This document shows, piece after piece, positions 48,432 through 59,116 of a DNA stretch of 64,000 nucleotides (position 1 is the stretch's first letter; every line of letters begins with the position of its first letter). The stretch is from Aricia agestis (Eukaryota; Arthropoda; Insecta; Lepidoptera; Lycaenidae): the NCBI RefSeq assembly GCF_905147365.1, contig NC_056422.1, forward strand, positions 2,172,501-2,236,500. Reading direction: 5' to 3'. The notes under the pieces were generated by a model, which was given only the letters and a program-made list of their open reading frames with translations, searched no databases and had not been told where the DNA came from. The position numbers and the translations under genes are program-made.

Positions 48432-48525
48432 TTCATTTTTATCTATATGTATATAGATAAAAATGAACGTATTGAATGTTTAAAAGTCTAACTATATTCT
48501 ATAGAATATAGATAGACTTTTAAAC
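48432..48525. repeat. Two adjacent hairpins
   Basis: 48432-48467 is TTCATTTTTATCTATAT with its exact complement around GT. 48478-48525 is GTTTAAAAGTCTA plus CTATATTC with their complements around TATA, one A-A mismatch. They lie 10 bp apart and just beyond the foldback element. Confidence 0.88.
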
Positions 48526-49009
48526 GACATTATTGTTTTAGTCTTGCGGTCATAATATCGTATTACTAATAAGTTGTGACTTGTGACGTGAGAGTACAGT
48601 GGGAGGTACACTAGAAAGTGGGGTCACACTGCTGCAGGCTATTTGTTCTGTTTCGTGCCTCTTATTATACATTCATCATCATTTATCTATGTTAAGCTAT
48701 GTCTAATGTCTATAGCACTATGTTATATTTTAAGACCATTACAAGAAAATAGTAATGTAGAGCATCATCATTATATTATTTGTGAATCTACACAGTACCT
48801 ACCTACTTGCTTACATTAAGGCGGGGACTTATCTCAATCCAAAATGATAACCTTGCACACAACCAAAGACCAAGCGTATACGCATCGCAATAAGATTAAT
48901 TTTAGCTTAGCATAAAATTGTAGTTACTATTTTTCATGTTTTTTTTAAATATCTTTAGAAATAAATATTAAGAAACAAAATTGTTCTGTTCTGACGTTTT
49001 TAACTAATT

Positions 49010-50290
49010 CAGTGCGGATGACACGGGAGCCGTGTCGTACGCGTTTTTAACGTGTGGCGTTTGACACGTGAGCCGTGTCATTTTAAAAGCGATTGTATCT
49101 CCCTCAAATTACACTTTAGAAGGTTCTACTCCGAACAAAACCGTCTAAATTTTCTACGTAAAACAAGCTTATAGGCTTCCTCTCTGAATATTCTGTGAAT
49201 TGAGAAATGTAGGTGCTGTCTCCTTTTTAGCCCACCGTACACTATGCGAAATTTCTGACCACAAAAATTCGGACGCCCGCCGGCTAACTAGCCGCCAGCT
49301 AACCTAATCGCCAGGTCTATGACAGAATAATGTAATTGCAACTTATAGGACTGGTACTGACTTCAAAATTATGAAGATTGAGAACAGAAATACCGAGTAC
49401 AGAATAAGAATTATTATTTAATATAGAAAATTACTATTGTTTTTACCTTGGAAGTCAGTTTTAATTTTTTTGTTTAAAAATAATAATTTTACTCTTTTTA
49501 GTTATTCTTAAGGTTTTCTACACAGTTTTGGCGTTTTTTATTAACATAATTGTCACCAACACGCCTTGGTAGCCATAACATCAAATTCGAATAATAGTAT
49601 TATGCTTTAAAATAACAAAATAATATTAAAATCATTAGACCAACTACAGAATAATGATCAAAAACATCAGTCTCGATCTATAAGACTATGAAAAGTACTA
49701 AAAACAGGGTCATGATGCATGGTGTAGTGTTGATGATGATGATTAATGTAATCAGCATAGTAGCTTATGATTTTGGTATTTTAAACAACAGCGGACCTCC
49801 CAAACACTATAAGGAATCAGGAGTTCTGTTCAGCACCTTCGGGACCGTGGTATACCATGGTGCAAAATTTTACTTTTTGGTAGCATAATATGATCAAAAC
49901 ACATCCCATAAAACCAAAATAACTATATTTTGTTCCCATTTGATTTTCAAGAAGTCCCCTGGATTCCTCATGGTTCCCATCATCAGATCACCACTTTTGT
50001 GAACATGGTACCAACTCGGAACCGGGTCAATCGGAACAAATACCCCATAGTACAACAAAAGAAAAATTTTGAAAATCGATTCACAAACGGCGGAGTAATC
50101 GTTGAACACACCTCCTTTTTTTTGGAAGTCGGTTAAAAAAACTTAACAACGAACTTCTTTAAATTTATCTACGAACGTATTATTTACTTTGGAAACCCAG
50201 ATCTATTTAATATAGGTAGGTATTCATTTTTCTAACTTTGAAACCTACAAAAGGTTTGCAACATCTGAATAAAAAACTCGCTTAAAAATG
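49010..50290 (-). mobile_element. Reverse copy of the GACACGGCT element, with nested insertion
   Basis: 49010-49215 matches the end of 46074-47049 reversed. 50120-50285 matches 46310-46495 reversed (ACTTAACAACGAACTT, TTTGCAACATCTGAATAAAA). Between them is an inverted AACCGACTTCCAAAAAGG-family segment (about 49690-50146). Confidence 0.6.
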
Positions 50291-51399
50291 ATAGTAAAGT
50301 AATAATATACTACTAAATGAATGCAAACCTTACATAGCTGAAGTTCTTTTTTCATAAATGACTAATGAGGCTTTAACTTAGGATGTAGAAGTATGATTTA
50401 ATAAAAATATCTAAGTGTTATCTATTGTATTATTATTTATTATATTATTTCAAATGCATGCATATAATAATTTCCTTTTTGATTATTAAAACATTCGATA
50501 AATATTCGCATAATTTTTGCGAATGCGAATATTGAAAAATACGCGGATATTCGCGAATGCGAATGCGAATATCCGTTACATCACTATAATATAGCTTATA
50601 CATCAGAATATTTTAACCGACTTTCAAAATGGGGGAGGTGTTATGTTCGTTTTCTTATATTCAACGATTACTCCGCCGTTTGTTAACCGATTTTCAAAAA
50701 TTTTCTTTTGGTATATAGGGTATCATCCCAATTTGGTATTATATTCACAAAAGTGGTGATCTGATGAAGGATCCATAAGTAATCGAGGGAACTCCTCAAA
50801 ACTTATAGGGAAACATGTGGTGACTTCGGTTTTGTGAGAAGTATTCTAAGCATATGCTACCAACAAGTTAGATTTTGCACCGAGATATACCTGGTATACC
50901 GTGGTTCGGAAGGTGCTGAGAGAACTCCTGATTCTTTGAATATACAAGTTTGGGAGTTTCAGCGTTGTTTTAAGAACAGAAAGTATATGCTACTTTGCAA
51001 ATTACATTCATAATCATCATCATCAGCATCACTACCATATTATACCATTTCATAGTCTTTTATGGCGGCTCCCGACATAGGCGAACGCGTTGGCCAACGC
51101 GTCTGCAGACGCGTTGGCCCAATGTGTAGAACGGGCGTTCGCGCGTTGGCCGTAGGTATTTAGACGTTGGCCGACGCGTCTGCGAGCTTGCCGCGCGGGT
51201 CGGAAATGCCGGCAAAAGATCAAAGGACATTTGTCGCAAGCTTCGCGCTCCATCCACACATAGGCCGCGCGATCAGTTCGCCCGGAGCGGCGATGAAGAG
51301 TGCACGTTTCCTTCTTGTGGCGAATTAACATCTAACTTGACGAAATGGCGAACAATATGAGTACCTATCGAGAAAACATTTAAATTTATTGGGCCCTAT

Positions 51400-51803
51400 G
51401 GGTCTATACAGACGGACCGCATTTCAACTGCAATCCAACCGCAAATTGCAGATGAAGTGCAGTTTGAATGCAGTTGACACGACTCCAATAGAACTGCAAA
51501 CCGAACGCGCAGTCGGATTGCAGTTGACTGCAGTCGTGTGAACTTCATACCGACTGCATCCAAAATGCACTATCCCACCCACCCGCACGCTCCACTCTCC
51601 CGCGCATGGAATCAGTAGCAGTGCAGTTTGGATGCAGTCGGTATGCGGTTCACACGACTGCACGCCAACTGCAACTGAACTGCAATCCTACTGCGCATTT
51701 GGTTTGCAGTTTTATTGCAGTCATGTCAACTGCATTCAAACTGCACTTGAACTGCAATTTGCGGTTGGATTGCAGTTGAAATGCGGTCCGTCTGTATAGA
51801 CCC
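51400..51803. mobile_element. Foldback element built from TGCAGTT motifs
   Basis: The arms of nearly 200 bp begin GGGTCTATACAGACGGACCG and mirror to 51803. Both arms are studded with AACTGCA/TGCAGTT in both orientations. It lies inside 51063-52562. Confidence 0.88.
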
Positions 51804-51896
51804 TATCAGAGTAAAAACTGCCTGTGGAACCAAAAATCGTATCGAAAGTTGCAAAAAAAAATAAGGTTATTGGACATTCTATTTTCCTCACGATGT

Positions 51897-52110
51897 TTTT
51901 AGGGTTCCGTACCCAACGGGTAAAAACGGGACCCTATTACTAAGACTTCAACGTCTGTCTGCATTTCTGTCTGTCCATCTGTCTGTCTGTCCACCTGTCT
52001 GTCCGTCTGTCTGTCTCCAGGCTGTATCTCAAGAACCGCTATACTTAGCTAGATTTCTGAAATTTTCGCAGATAATGTACCTATATCTGTTGTCGCTATA
52101 ACAACAAAAT
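51897..52110 (-). mobile_element. GGGTTCCGT repeat fragment
   Basis: TTTAGGGTTCCGTACCCAAC followed by (TCTG)n and GGCTGTATCTCAAGAACCGC, as in 26843-27275. It is truncated. Confidence 0.7.
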
Positions 52111-53240
52111 ATACTAAAACAAAATAAATTAAATATTTAATAAATAATAAATATATATTATTAATCATGATAATTATAATAAGTAATAAGTAATAATTTT
52201 TATATATAATAAATAATAAGTAATAAAAAAATAAATTATTTTAATATTATAAAATATGTAAAAGTGATTTTATTTCTTTGTTTGTTACGTTTTCTCGCCT
52301 TTTACTTATTTATTTCGAGAATACCCTTTAAAAACTTGTTCTTGTCCACATTTACAAAGTAATTATAAGCTGTGAATAAATATACAGCTGCAGCTGTTAG
52401 CGACTCAACATCCATTTTGAATCCGTCCGCACATTGGCGCGATCCAAAGCATACTGAACGACCTTCCTATGTGTGGATTACTCACAAACGTCGTTGCAAG
52501 CGCACTGCCAACGCGTCTGCAGACGCGTTGGCCAACGCGTTCGCCTATATCAAGAGCCGGCATTAGATCGAGACTCGAGTTTGTCAAGCGATAATTTAAA
52601 AAAATCTATACCTACCTAATATTATGAACCTGAAGAGTATGTTTGCTTGAACGCGTCAATCTCGGGAACTACAGGTCCGATTTAAAAACTTATCTCAGTG
52701 TTAGATAGATCATTTATCGAGTAAGACTATAGGTTATATTATCACGCTAAGACTAGACGTTAAGAGTTAGACAACCGAAGAAACTCAGGAAAATGTGGGA
52801 AAAACGGGGGAAATATTTTTTATGGGAAAATGTACGGTTTCTGTAAAATTCCTAATTTACGCGGGCGAGCCGCGCGGGACATCTAGCTGTGCTATATAGG
52901 TATGTCATATTTTTTACCTTTCGTTATTATATTGGAATTTGGAACTTGGTAAACATATAGTCAAAAAATAATGGACGACTCTTCGCTCAACGGAAACTCG
53001 CCCATAGAAAATAGTCTTTTTTTTTTCTCGAGTATGACAATTATTTTTTTGGCTAAACGAACAATAATTTACATTAATTTTGATCGATGCTTGCAGCTTG
53101 AAAAACTATAAAAGATCTGCTTGTCTTTGTCTTACAATTGGCATATTAGAAAAGTTACATGACAGACAGAAGACGAGGAGGAGAAAATATAAGGACAGAG
53201 AAACTTGAATAACTGTTATACAGTAACGTATCGTCACGAA

Positions 53241-53313
53241 GCTTCGTGCTATAAGACGATACCATTGGACGATACACGCAGATCGTCCAATGGTATCGTC
53301 TCAAGCACGAAGC
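53241..53313. repeat. Strong hairpin
   Basis: GACGATACCATTGGACGAT and its exact complement flank an 8-9 base loop. GCTTCGTGCT and AGCACGAAGC extend the stem with a small mismatch. Confidence 0.88.
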
Positions 53314-53381
53314 ACTACGCATGTGCGGCCGCAGCATTATACTGTGCGTAAATCTTTGTTGAAAGAAGGCCATTTTAGTAA

Positions 53382-53907
53382 GGGGGGTATTACATTATCA
53401 TTTATATTGGATCATTTCTATGATCATATATAGGATCCAATATATATATATATGATCATTTGATCATATCTGCATATTACATTATCATATTTCATTGATC
53501 CTATTTTACGTCATATGTGGTTTCAATAGCCAATGGAGAGCGCTAACGCTGACAGGTATTGACGTCAGGGTTACTAGATCTCAGAAATTCGATTTGTCAA
53601 AAGATATCGTCATTTTTAATATGGCTTGTTTTTTGTTATTTCAGCAAGATTATCCAAGTATATAATTAGAAAAATAATTACATTACATTATTTGAAACAT
53701 ATTAACGAACAAGAAATTAAAAACTCTTTTATATATTAAATAACTGGCAACACCTATTTCTATGACCGTATTGGATCCAATCTCTCAGCAAATGTCAAAA
53801 ATCTATGATCAAGGAAGAAATGAATCATATGTCTATATTACATTATCCAATATCATTGACTCAATGATCTCGGATCCAATATAATATATGATAATCTAAT
53901 ATCCCCC
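53382..53907. mobile_element. GGGGGGTATTACATTATC MITE, copy A
   Basis: The ends GGGGGGTATTAC and CTAATATCCCCC are flanked by TAA on both sides; the length is 526 bp. The subterminal regions are full of GGATCCAATAT and ATGATCAT palindromes. It is almost the same as 58374-58899. TAA duplication suits PIF/Harbinger. Confidence 0.88.
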
Positions 53908-54231
53908 TAAGAGGGTATGTCCATCCCTTGATCGTGGATTCTTGGAAACTATTGTTATTCTAGTGTGCTTCGCTCACCGGTGAGCTTATGGGGCTTGATG
54001 GGTTAATGAGGCCAAAAAATTTGATACGGGCCCCCTACTCTCGCTTCGCAACTGAAAACATCACGTGAGTATGCCCTAATCTAGTTAATTGGTTTTATTT
54101 TAGTTTCATATACCTATGTAATTAAATTAATATTAGCTGTTGCGTAAACTGTGACTCAGACACCGAAATACAGCGAAATACATAATTATTATTGTTTCGT
54201 TTCAGTTAGTATGACGTACGTCACGTACCTA

Positions 54232-55777
54232 AACACACCGGCAAAATTAGAGGAACATAACAAAATTTTCAATTTTTTTACAATTGTTCACTGATTTTTA
54301 TATATTTATTTATTTATTTACTAATTGATTATTAAAAAATAAATGTTATATAAATTTAGGGCATAAAAACGTGAAAATAGAAAAAAATCTGCAAAAATCA
54401 AAAAATTAAGAAAATCTTTGAAATTTCAGTAGTAAGTTTTTAAGATAAATTCTCCATTTTTATTAAAGAAATGCCATGTTAAAAGCGTGTAATGCCTTCT
54501 ATGGATCTCAAGAGGGCCTGGATACGCCATTCCATGCTTGCATTTTAATTGTCAATCATTTCCTGTGGGATATTCTCCTACTCCTCCAGTAGCGCCAACT
54601 CGAGCTCCTGGACAAATTTTGGAGCTGGAGTTTTAACTCGTACCGTTCACCTATTGATATGCCACACGTCTTCAGTCGGATCCACATCCGTAGACCACGC
54701 TGGCCTCTCCACCTGGGCTACGCCAGCATCGTTTAGGTAATAATGCCCGATTTTCTTACTCTATGGACGCACATAAAATTGAAATTACTACCTAAAACTG
54801 TGTAAAAGGCACACCATGCAGTTCCAGGATGTCGGTGCTAAAGCCCTGTACTGTCAAAGTACCATCATCTATAATCATCAGCTCCATGCGGGCTCCAAAT
54901 CATATGCAACTCCAAACCATTACGAAGCCTGCATCATAGGCCACTGTTTCCGGTAAGTTTGATGGCCTGTAGCTTTCCTTATGATTTATCCACATTCTTT
55001 ATCGCCTGTCAATACAAAGTACACAGAATTTGCTCCCATCACTGTACAGCACAAGATTTCACTCACTTGTCTAATTTTGATGTTCACGCGCAAATCTTAG
55101 CCTGGCTCTTCGGTGTCCTGTCTCAAGTTTTGGTGCCCTTGCTGGCACTTTTGAGTTTAATTTAACTTCTTTGAGTCTTCTGCTTACTGTACAATCACTT
55201 ACACGTTCATTTTGGACCTGTTCCGACAGGTTTCGTGTCTGCATAGCAGTTTGAGGTCGATTTCTTAAGTTTTGTTTCCTTACAAAATGGTCATCCTGAA
55301 CCATTGTCACCCGATATCTGCCTTGTTATCGTCTCCGAACGTAAGTTCCAGTCTCTCTGAAGCATTGAAAGTTACGATGAACCACGGAAGCCGACACACC
55401 TAAGGCCTGACTGACCGAACGGTAGGTGTGACCTTTCTCTATCGTGGTTACAGCTCTAGCTGTCGCAGATGCTGGGAAATCACTAATTTTGTATCTAAGC
55501 AATGTGTTCTTCCAAAAACCAAACACTCAAATGAGCTGAGCATACCTTGCACCCCGCTAAAACGCCATTCTTATCAGGAACACTTACAACGTCAATAATC
55601 GAAAAACACTTATTAGGGCATAATTGCTATAAAAACCTGTCAACTTGCCAGTTTTTTTCAATATTTTATTTCTTGAATGAGCTTAGAAGCTATAAAAAAC
55701 TTTCAGACAGCCCGACCCACTTGAGTTCAAGTTTTGGCCCTTTCTACCTATGTTCCGCTAATTTTGCCAGTGTGTGT
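54232..55777 (-). mobile_element. Tc1/mariner element (defective, near full length)
   Basis: The terminal inverted repeats are ACACACCGGCAAAATTAG(A)GGAACATA on the left and the matching complement ending near 55777. A broken transposase lies inside on the minus strand. It is next to the SINE- and MITE-rich part of intron 2. Confidence 0.8.
54600..55526 (-). pseudogene. Tc1-type transposase remnant
   Basis: The minus strand shows the helix-turn-helix part (AVTTIEKGHTYRSVSQALGV, ETGTYVRRR), the second DNA-binding part (QDDHFVRKQNLRNRPQTAM, RRLKEVKLNSKVPARAP, RRARLRFAREH), then pieces of the catalytic domain (DDGTLTVQGF, LELHGVPFTQF, LNDAGVAQVERPAW). Stops and frame changes separate these, and the usual FTDES and HDNARPH catalytic blocks are damaged or missing, so it is inactive. 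The frame order matches the family. Confidence 0.85.
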
Positions 55778-56097
55778 ATATAGCATACAATTATTATTTT
55801 GACTATGATTCTTTTAAACTGTTTCACAAAATTTACTAAATTGTTTCAATTTGTAATATCTGATTTTTGCTTGTACTATACTTACCCAATAAAAACACAT
55901 AAAATAGTAAATGTCATTAATATTGTTTTTATGTATCCTTTTTGTATCTATTAATGAAATTACCACAATATATAAGAAACAACTACCAGCATCCTTTTAA
56001 AAGTTATTTAAAAAATAACCCCTCAAAAAAATTTAAATAATTCTTAAAAACAACTTATTTACATGATTGTCCAGCAATTAAAAGTACACAAATACAC

Positions 56098-56490
56098 ATG
56101 TGCAGCATTCTGTCTCATTCGCAACTGAAATGTTTATCTCCTGTCTCGCTCACACGGATATCCGGTACTACCGATGACAGATCAGACGCAGGACCGCGGC
56201 CCGTCTGGCGCGTAATGGAGTACCGCCGAGTTTTAGTGGGTCCACCAGGCACCACCATCTTCAGACGCCGAGGAGACCCACATACCTACTTGCGGTTAGG
56301 ACTCCCCTCCCCCGTAAGATGCTTAAAAACATTTTCTCGGCGCAAAAAAAGGACTGAATTACGACCGACTGGTAAAGATTCCCGCAGGGTGATTTTGTAC
56401 GTTGCGACAGCAACGCAACAGGCGAAAATTGTACATTTCTCTGCTGTCAAACGCCTGTTGCATTGCTGTCAAAAGATACTAAGTCAATAA
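56098..56490 (+). other. Open frame of 130 codons in unassigned repeat-like DNA
   Basis: The frame has no domain that I know. The opposite strand contains phrases such as GGTGGTGCCTGGTGGACC that look like part of a dispersed repeat, and the 3' part contains an inverted pair (GCGACAGCAACGCAACAGGC and a near complement, 56403-56470). A real gene is unlikely. Confidence 0.35.
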
Positions 56491-57052
56491 AAAAGGCACG
56501 CTGCAGCCTGCATACCGATTGTTTTAAGTATTCACAATTTAATAAGAATTCATACCATTCGGGTTTTAAGAAACTCCTCTAATTTAAGTAAAATAATGCA
56601 CATTATGGTTGTCAATACACAGTGTATACTCTATTTTAATAGATTTTGATCTTAATGTAAACAAGGCTCAGTTAGGCTATAATGCTATCAATTCAAATGT
56701 CACGTACCAACCGCACAATAAAGAAATACAATGGCACATTAATTTTGTCGACTTAATTTTTTTTTATTTAATTCAAAAAGATTTGAAACAGTCAATAGAC
56801 ACGTAGGCCTCAGTGGCTGAAGATAAAAAAAATGATAAAATTGTGTAATATTTCCGAGAAAAATGACACATACCTATTACCTACCAACCATAATACCTTA
56901 CAAATTGAAATGACTCAAAAATGTCTCTTTTATAGCGGACTATACGGGTGTAGACAATTTATGACAAATTGGCAACACAGTTTCTGAAGTATTTTTTGTC
57001 GTAAAAAAAAACTGTATTCTCAATGACGATCGTAAAAAAACTAAATGTAGAC

Positions 57053-57599
57053 CATTGATTCCCAAAGTGGTCCAGGTGGACCCCCAGGGGCCACGGGAGC
57101 CGGACAGGGGTCTACGCTTGCGTGGAAGAAAAATGGGGGTCTACAATTCGTTAACGGGGGTCTATGAAAATTAGGCGACCCGACTTGACTTCTTTGAATT
57201 ATAGGCAGACAATATTATATTAGCAGATTAAGCCCCAATTTCACCAACGTATGTAAGTGTTAACAGCTTGTTAAAATGTCATGTCTTCTCTTTCATTCAT
57301 AAGAAAATGAATGAGGTAACGTGATACTAATTCGAGCGTTACATTTAATAGTCGTTGGTGAAATTGGGGCTTAATATTACAGAGCGAGGAGATTTACGGT
57401 TCTACTTAACTAAACTCAAGACAAATATTGATATAATTTGCTGTCACTTCACCAAGTATATCCCTCCCATTAAAATTATCTCAGGTTACCATTGTAGAAA
57501 TTTAAATTTTGATTACATTGGGGGGGAGCTGCGGGGGGTCCACCGGATCTAGCAAAATTTTTAAAGTGGTATATGAGAAAAAAAGTTTGGGAACCTCTG
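57053..57599. mobile_element. hAT-like element with ATGTAGAC duplication
   Basis: The ends CATTGATTCCCAAAGTGG and TTTGGGAACCTCTG are hAT-like. ATGTAGAC is exactly duplicated at 57045-57052 and 57600-57607. A smaller MITE (57232-57370) is nested in it. Confidence 0.88.
57232..57370. mobile_element. GCCCCAATTTCACCAACG MITE with TTAA flanks
   Basis: Exact 18-bp inverted ends, with TTAA at 57228-57231 and 57371-57374, 139 bp. Inserted in the hAT-like element. Confidence 0.88.
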
Positions 57600-57823
57600 A
57601 TGTAGACCAACACTTGTTACCTAGGAGATATAACAATTAAAATAATCTTATTCGTAATCTTATTCTTAATTAACGATACAAATTAAATTAATTTATTTAA
57701 TTACTTTTTATTAATTATAGCAATTAAGTAAATGGTTTCTGTAATACAATTGCTCCAAGTAAATGTAACTCAAGTAAATTGTGACTATTTTTAATCATTA
57801 CCACTAATATATAATATATTCTA

Positions 57824-57889
57824 TATACAACAGGATTTTTCCTTGATATTGTGTCATTACACAATATCAAGGAAAAATCCTGTTGTATA
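57824..57889. repeat. Perfect 31-bp-stem hairpin
   Basis: From TATACAACAGGATTTTTCCT the left arm pairs without a mismatch with the right arm ending at 57889, around a loop of only about four bases (CATT). Confidence 0.93.
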
Positions 57890-58043
57890 AGAATATTGAA
57901 AAGATAAATAATTATATTTGTTATATTAACATATTATTTGTGAGTAAGTACCACTTTGTTGATAATATAAGTAATTTTATGTTAAGTTTATTTTGTATGT
58001 GGTACTTACTATGATTTTGTACTTCATATTTTTAAATACCGTT

Positions 58044-58976
58044 AAGGTTGGGTTGCACTAACTAAGTTTAACTATAACTGTTACTTTAACTATAGCTTTA
58101 ACTACAATGCAAAATGTCAAATCTTTAGTTAAAGTTAAAAATGGACGCCATCAAGACGCCATATTTAACCATAACCATAGAGCTCGACAAGGTTTTAAAT
58201 GCACGTGGCGAAAAAAGGAACTAACGCTGTCATCATGCAAAAACGCCATTTTGACAGTTCTCCTTTACCAGCAGCGCCCTCGCCTACGTTTATTTATAAC
58301 CTAGTTGGAACTTGGACCAGCTGTCATCTGTCAATTTCTCCGTTCAAAGTTAAGGGTAAAAATTAAAGTTTAAGGGGGGTATTACATTATCATTTATATT
58401 GGATCATTTCTATGATCATATAATATAGGATCCAATATATATGATCATTTGATCATATCTGCATATTACATTATCATATTTCATTGATCCTATTTTACGT
58501 CATATGTGGTTTCAATAGCTAATGGAGAGCGCTAACGCTGACAGGTATTGACGTCAGGGTTACTAGATCTCAGAGAATTCGATTTGTCAAAAGACATCGT
58601 CATTTTTAATATGGCTTGTTTTTTGTTATTTCAGCAAGATTATCCAAGTAACTATAAAATTAGAAAAATAATTACATTACATTATTTGAAACATATTAAC
58701 GAACAAGAAATTAAAAACTCTTTTTTATATTAAATAACTGGCAACACCTATTTCTAATGACCGTATTGGATCCAATCTCTCAGCAAATGTCAAAAATCTA
58801 TGACCAAGGAAGAAATGAATCATATGTCTATATTACATTATCCAATATCATTGACTCAATGATCTCGGATCCAATATATATGATAATCTAATATCCCCCT
58901 AAGCTAAATTTAGCCTTAACTATAACCATAACTTTAACCTTAACTTTAACTAAGCCTCTGGTGCAACCCACCCTTA
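58044..58976. mobile_element. TTGGGTTGCACCAACTAA MITE, copy I, split
   Basis: The left end GTTGGGTTGCACTAACTAAG and right end GGTGCAACCCACCC enclose TTAACTATAACTTTAAC-type subterminal repeats. The element is interrupted by the GGGGGGTATTAC MITE (58374-58899) and a fragment starting AGCTCGACAAGG at 58180. Confidence 0.75.
58374..58899. mobile_element. GGGGGGTATTACATTATC MITE, copy B
   Basis: 526 bp, TAA at 58371-58373 and 58900-58902, nearly identical to 53382-53907 apart from small indels in TA runs. The frame inside (AFNMACFLLFQQDYPS-like) is present in both copies but has no recognised function. Confidence 0.9.
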
Positions 58977-59116
58977 GGTTGGGTTGCACCAGAGGCGTGG
59001 TTATAGTTAAAGTAAAATATGGCGTCCAAACACCCCATATTCTCATACGACATCTGTCAATTTTTCCGGTAATAGTTAAGGTTAAAGTCAAAGTTAGTTG
59101 GTGCAACCCAGTCTTA
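58974..59116. mobile_element. TTGGGTTGCACCAACTAA MITE, copy II
   Basis: A short full copy (left GGTTGGGTTGCACCAGAGGC, right GTTGGTGCAACCCAGTC), back to back with copy I. Confidence 0.75.

Larger units (their letters stand above)
51063..52562. mobile_element. 1.5-kb inverted-repeat element with TTA duplication (PIF/Harbinger-like)
   Basis: The ends are TGGCGGCTCCCGACATAGGC and its near complement at the right, followed inward by the palindrome GCCAACGCGTCTGCAGACGC on both sides. The flanks are TTA and TTA. The uninterrupted Helitron copy (37660) shows the empty site AGTCTTTTAGATCGAG. A 3-bp TWA duplication is typical of PIF/Harbinger (family knowledge). No transposase frame was seen; the inside carries other insertions. 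Confidence 0.8.
50583..52886 (+). mobile_element. Helitron copy interrupted by nested elements
   Basis: The sequence follows the 36994-38093 Helitron from TATAGCTTATACATCAGAAT to the 3' end GCGCGGGACATCTAG (52886). It lacks the 5' 200 bp and is split at CATAGTCTTTTA by the 51063-52562 element. Confidence 0.85.

Noticed and set aside
51050..51331. Arg/Ala-rich minus-strand frames
   Set aside because: They lie in the palindromic end of the Harbinger-like element and have no domain.
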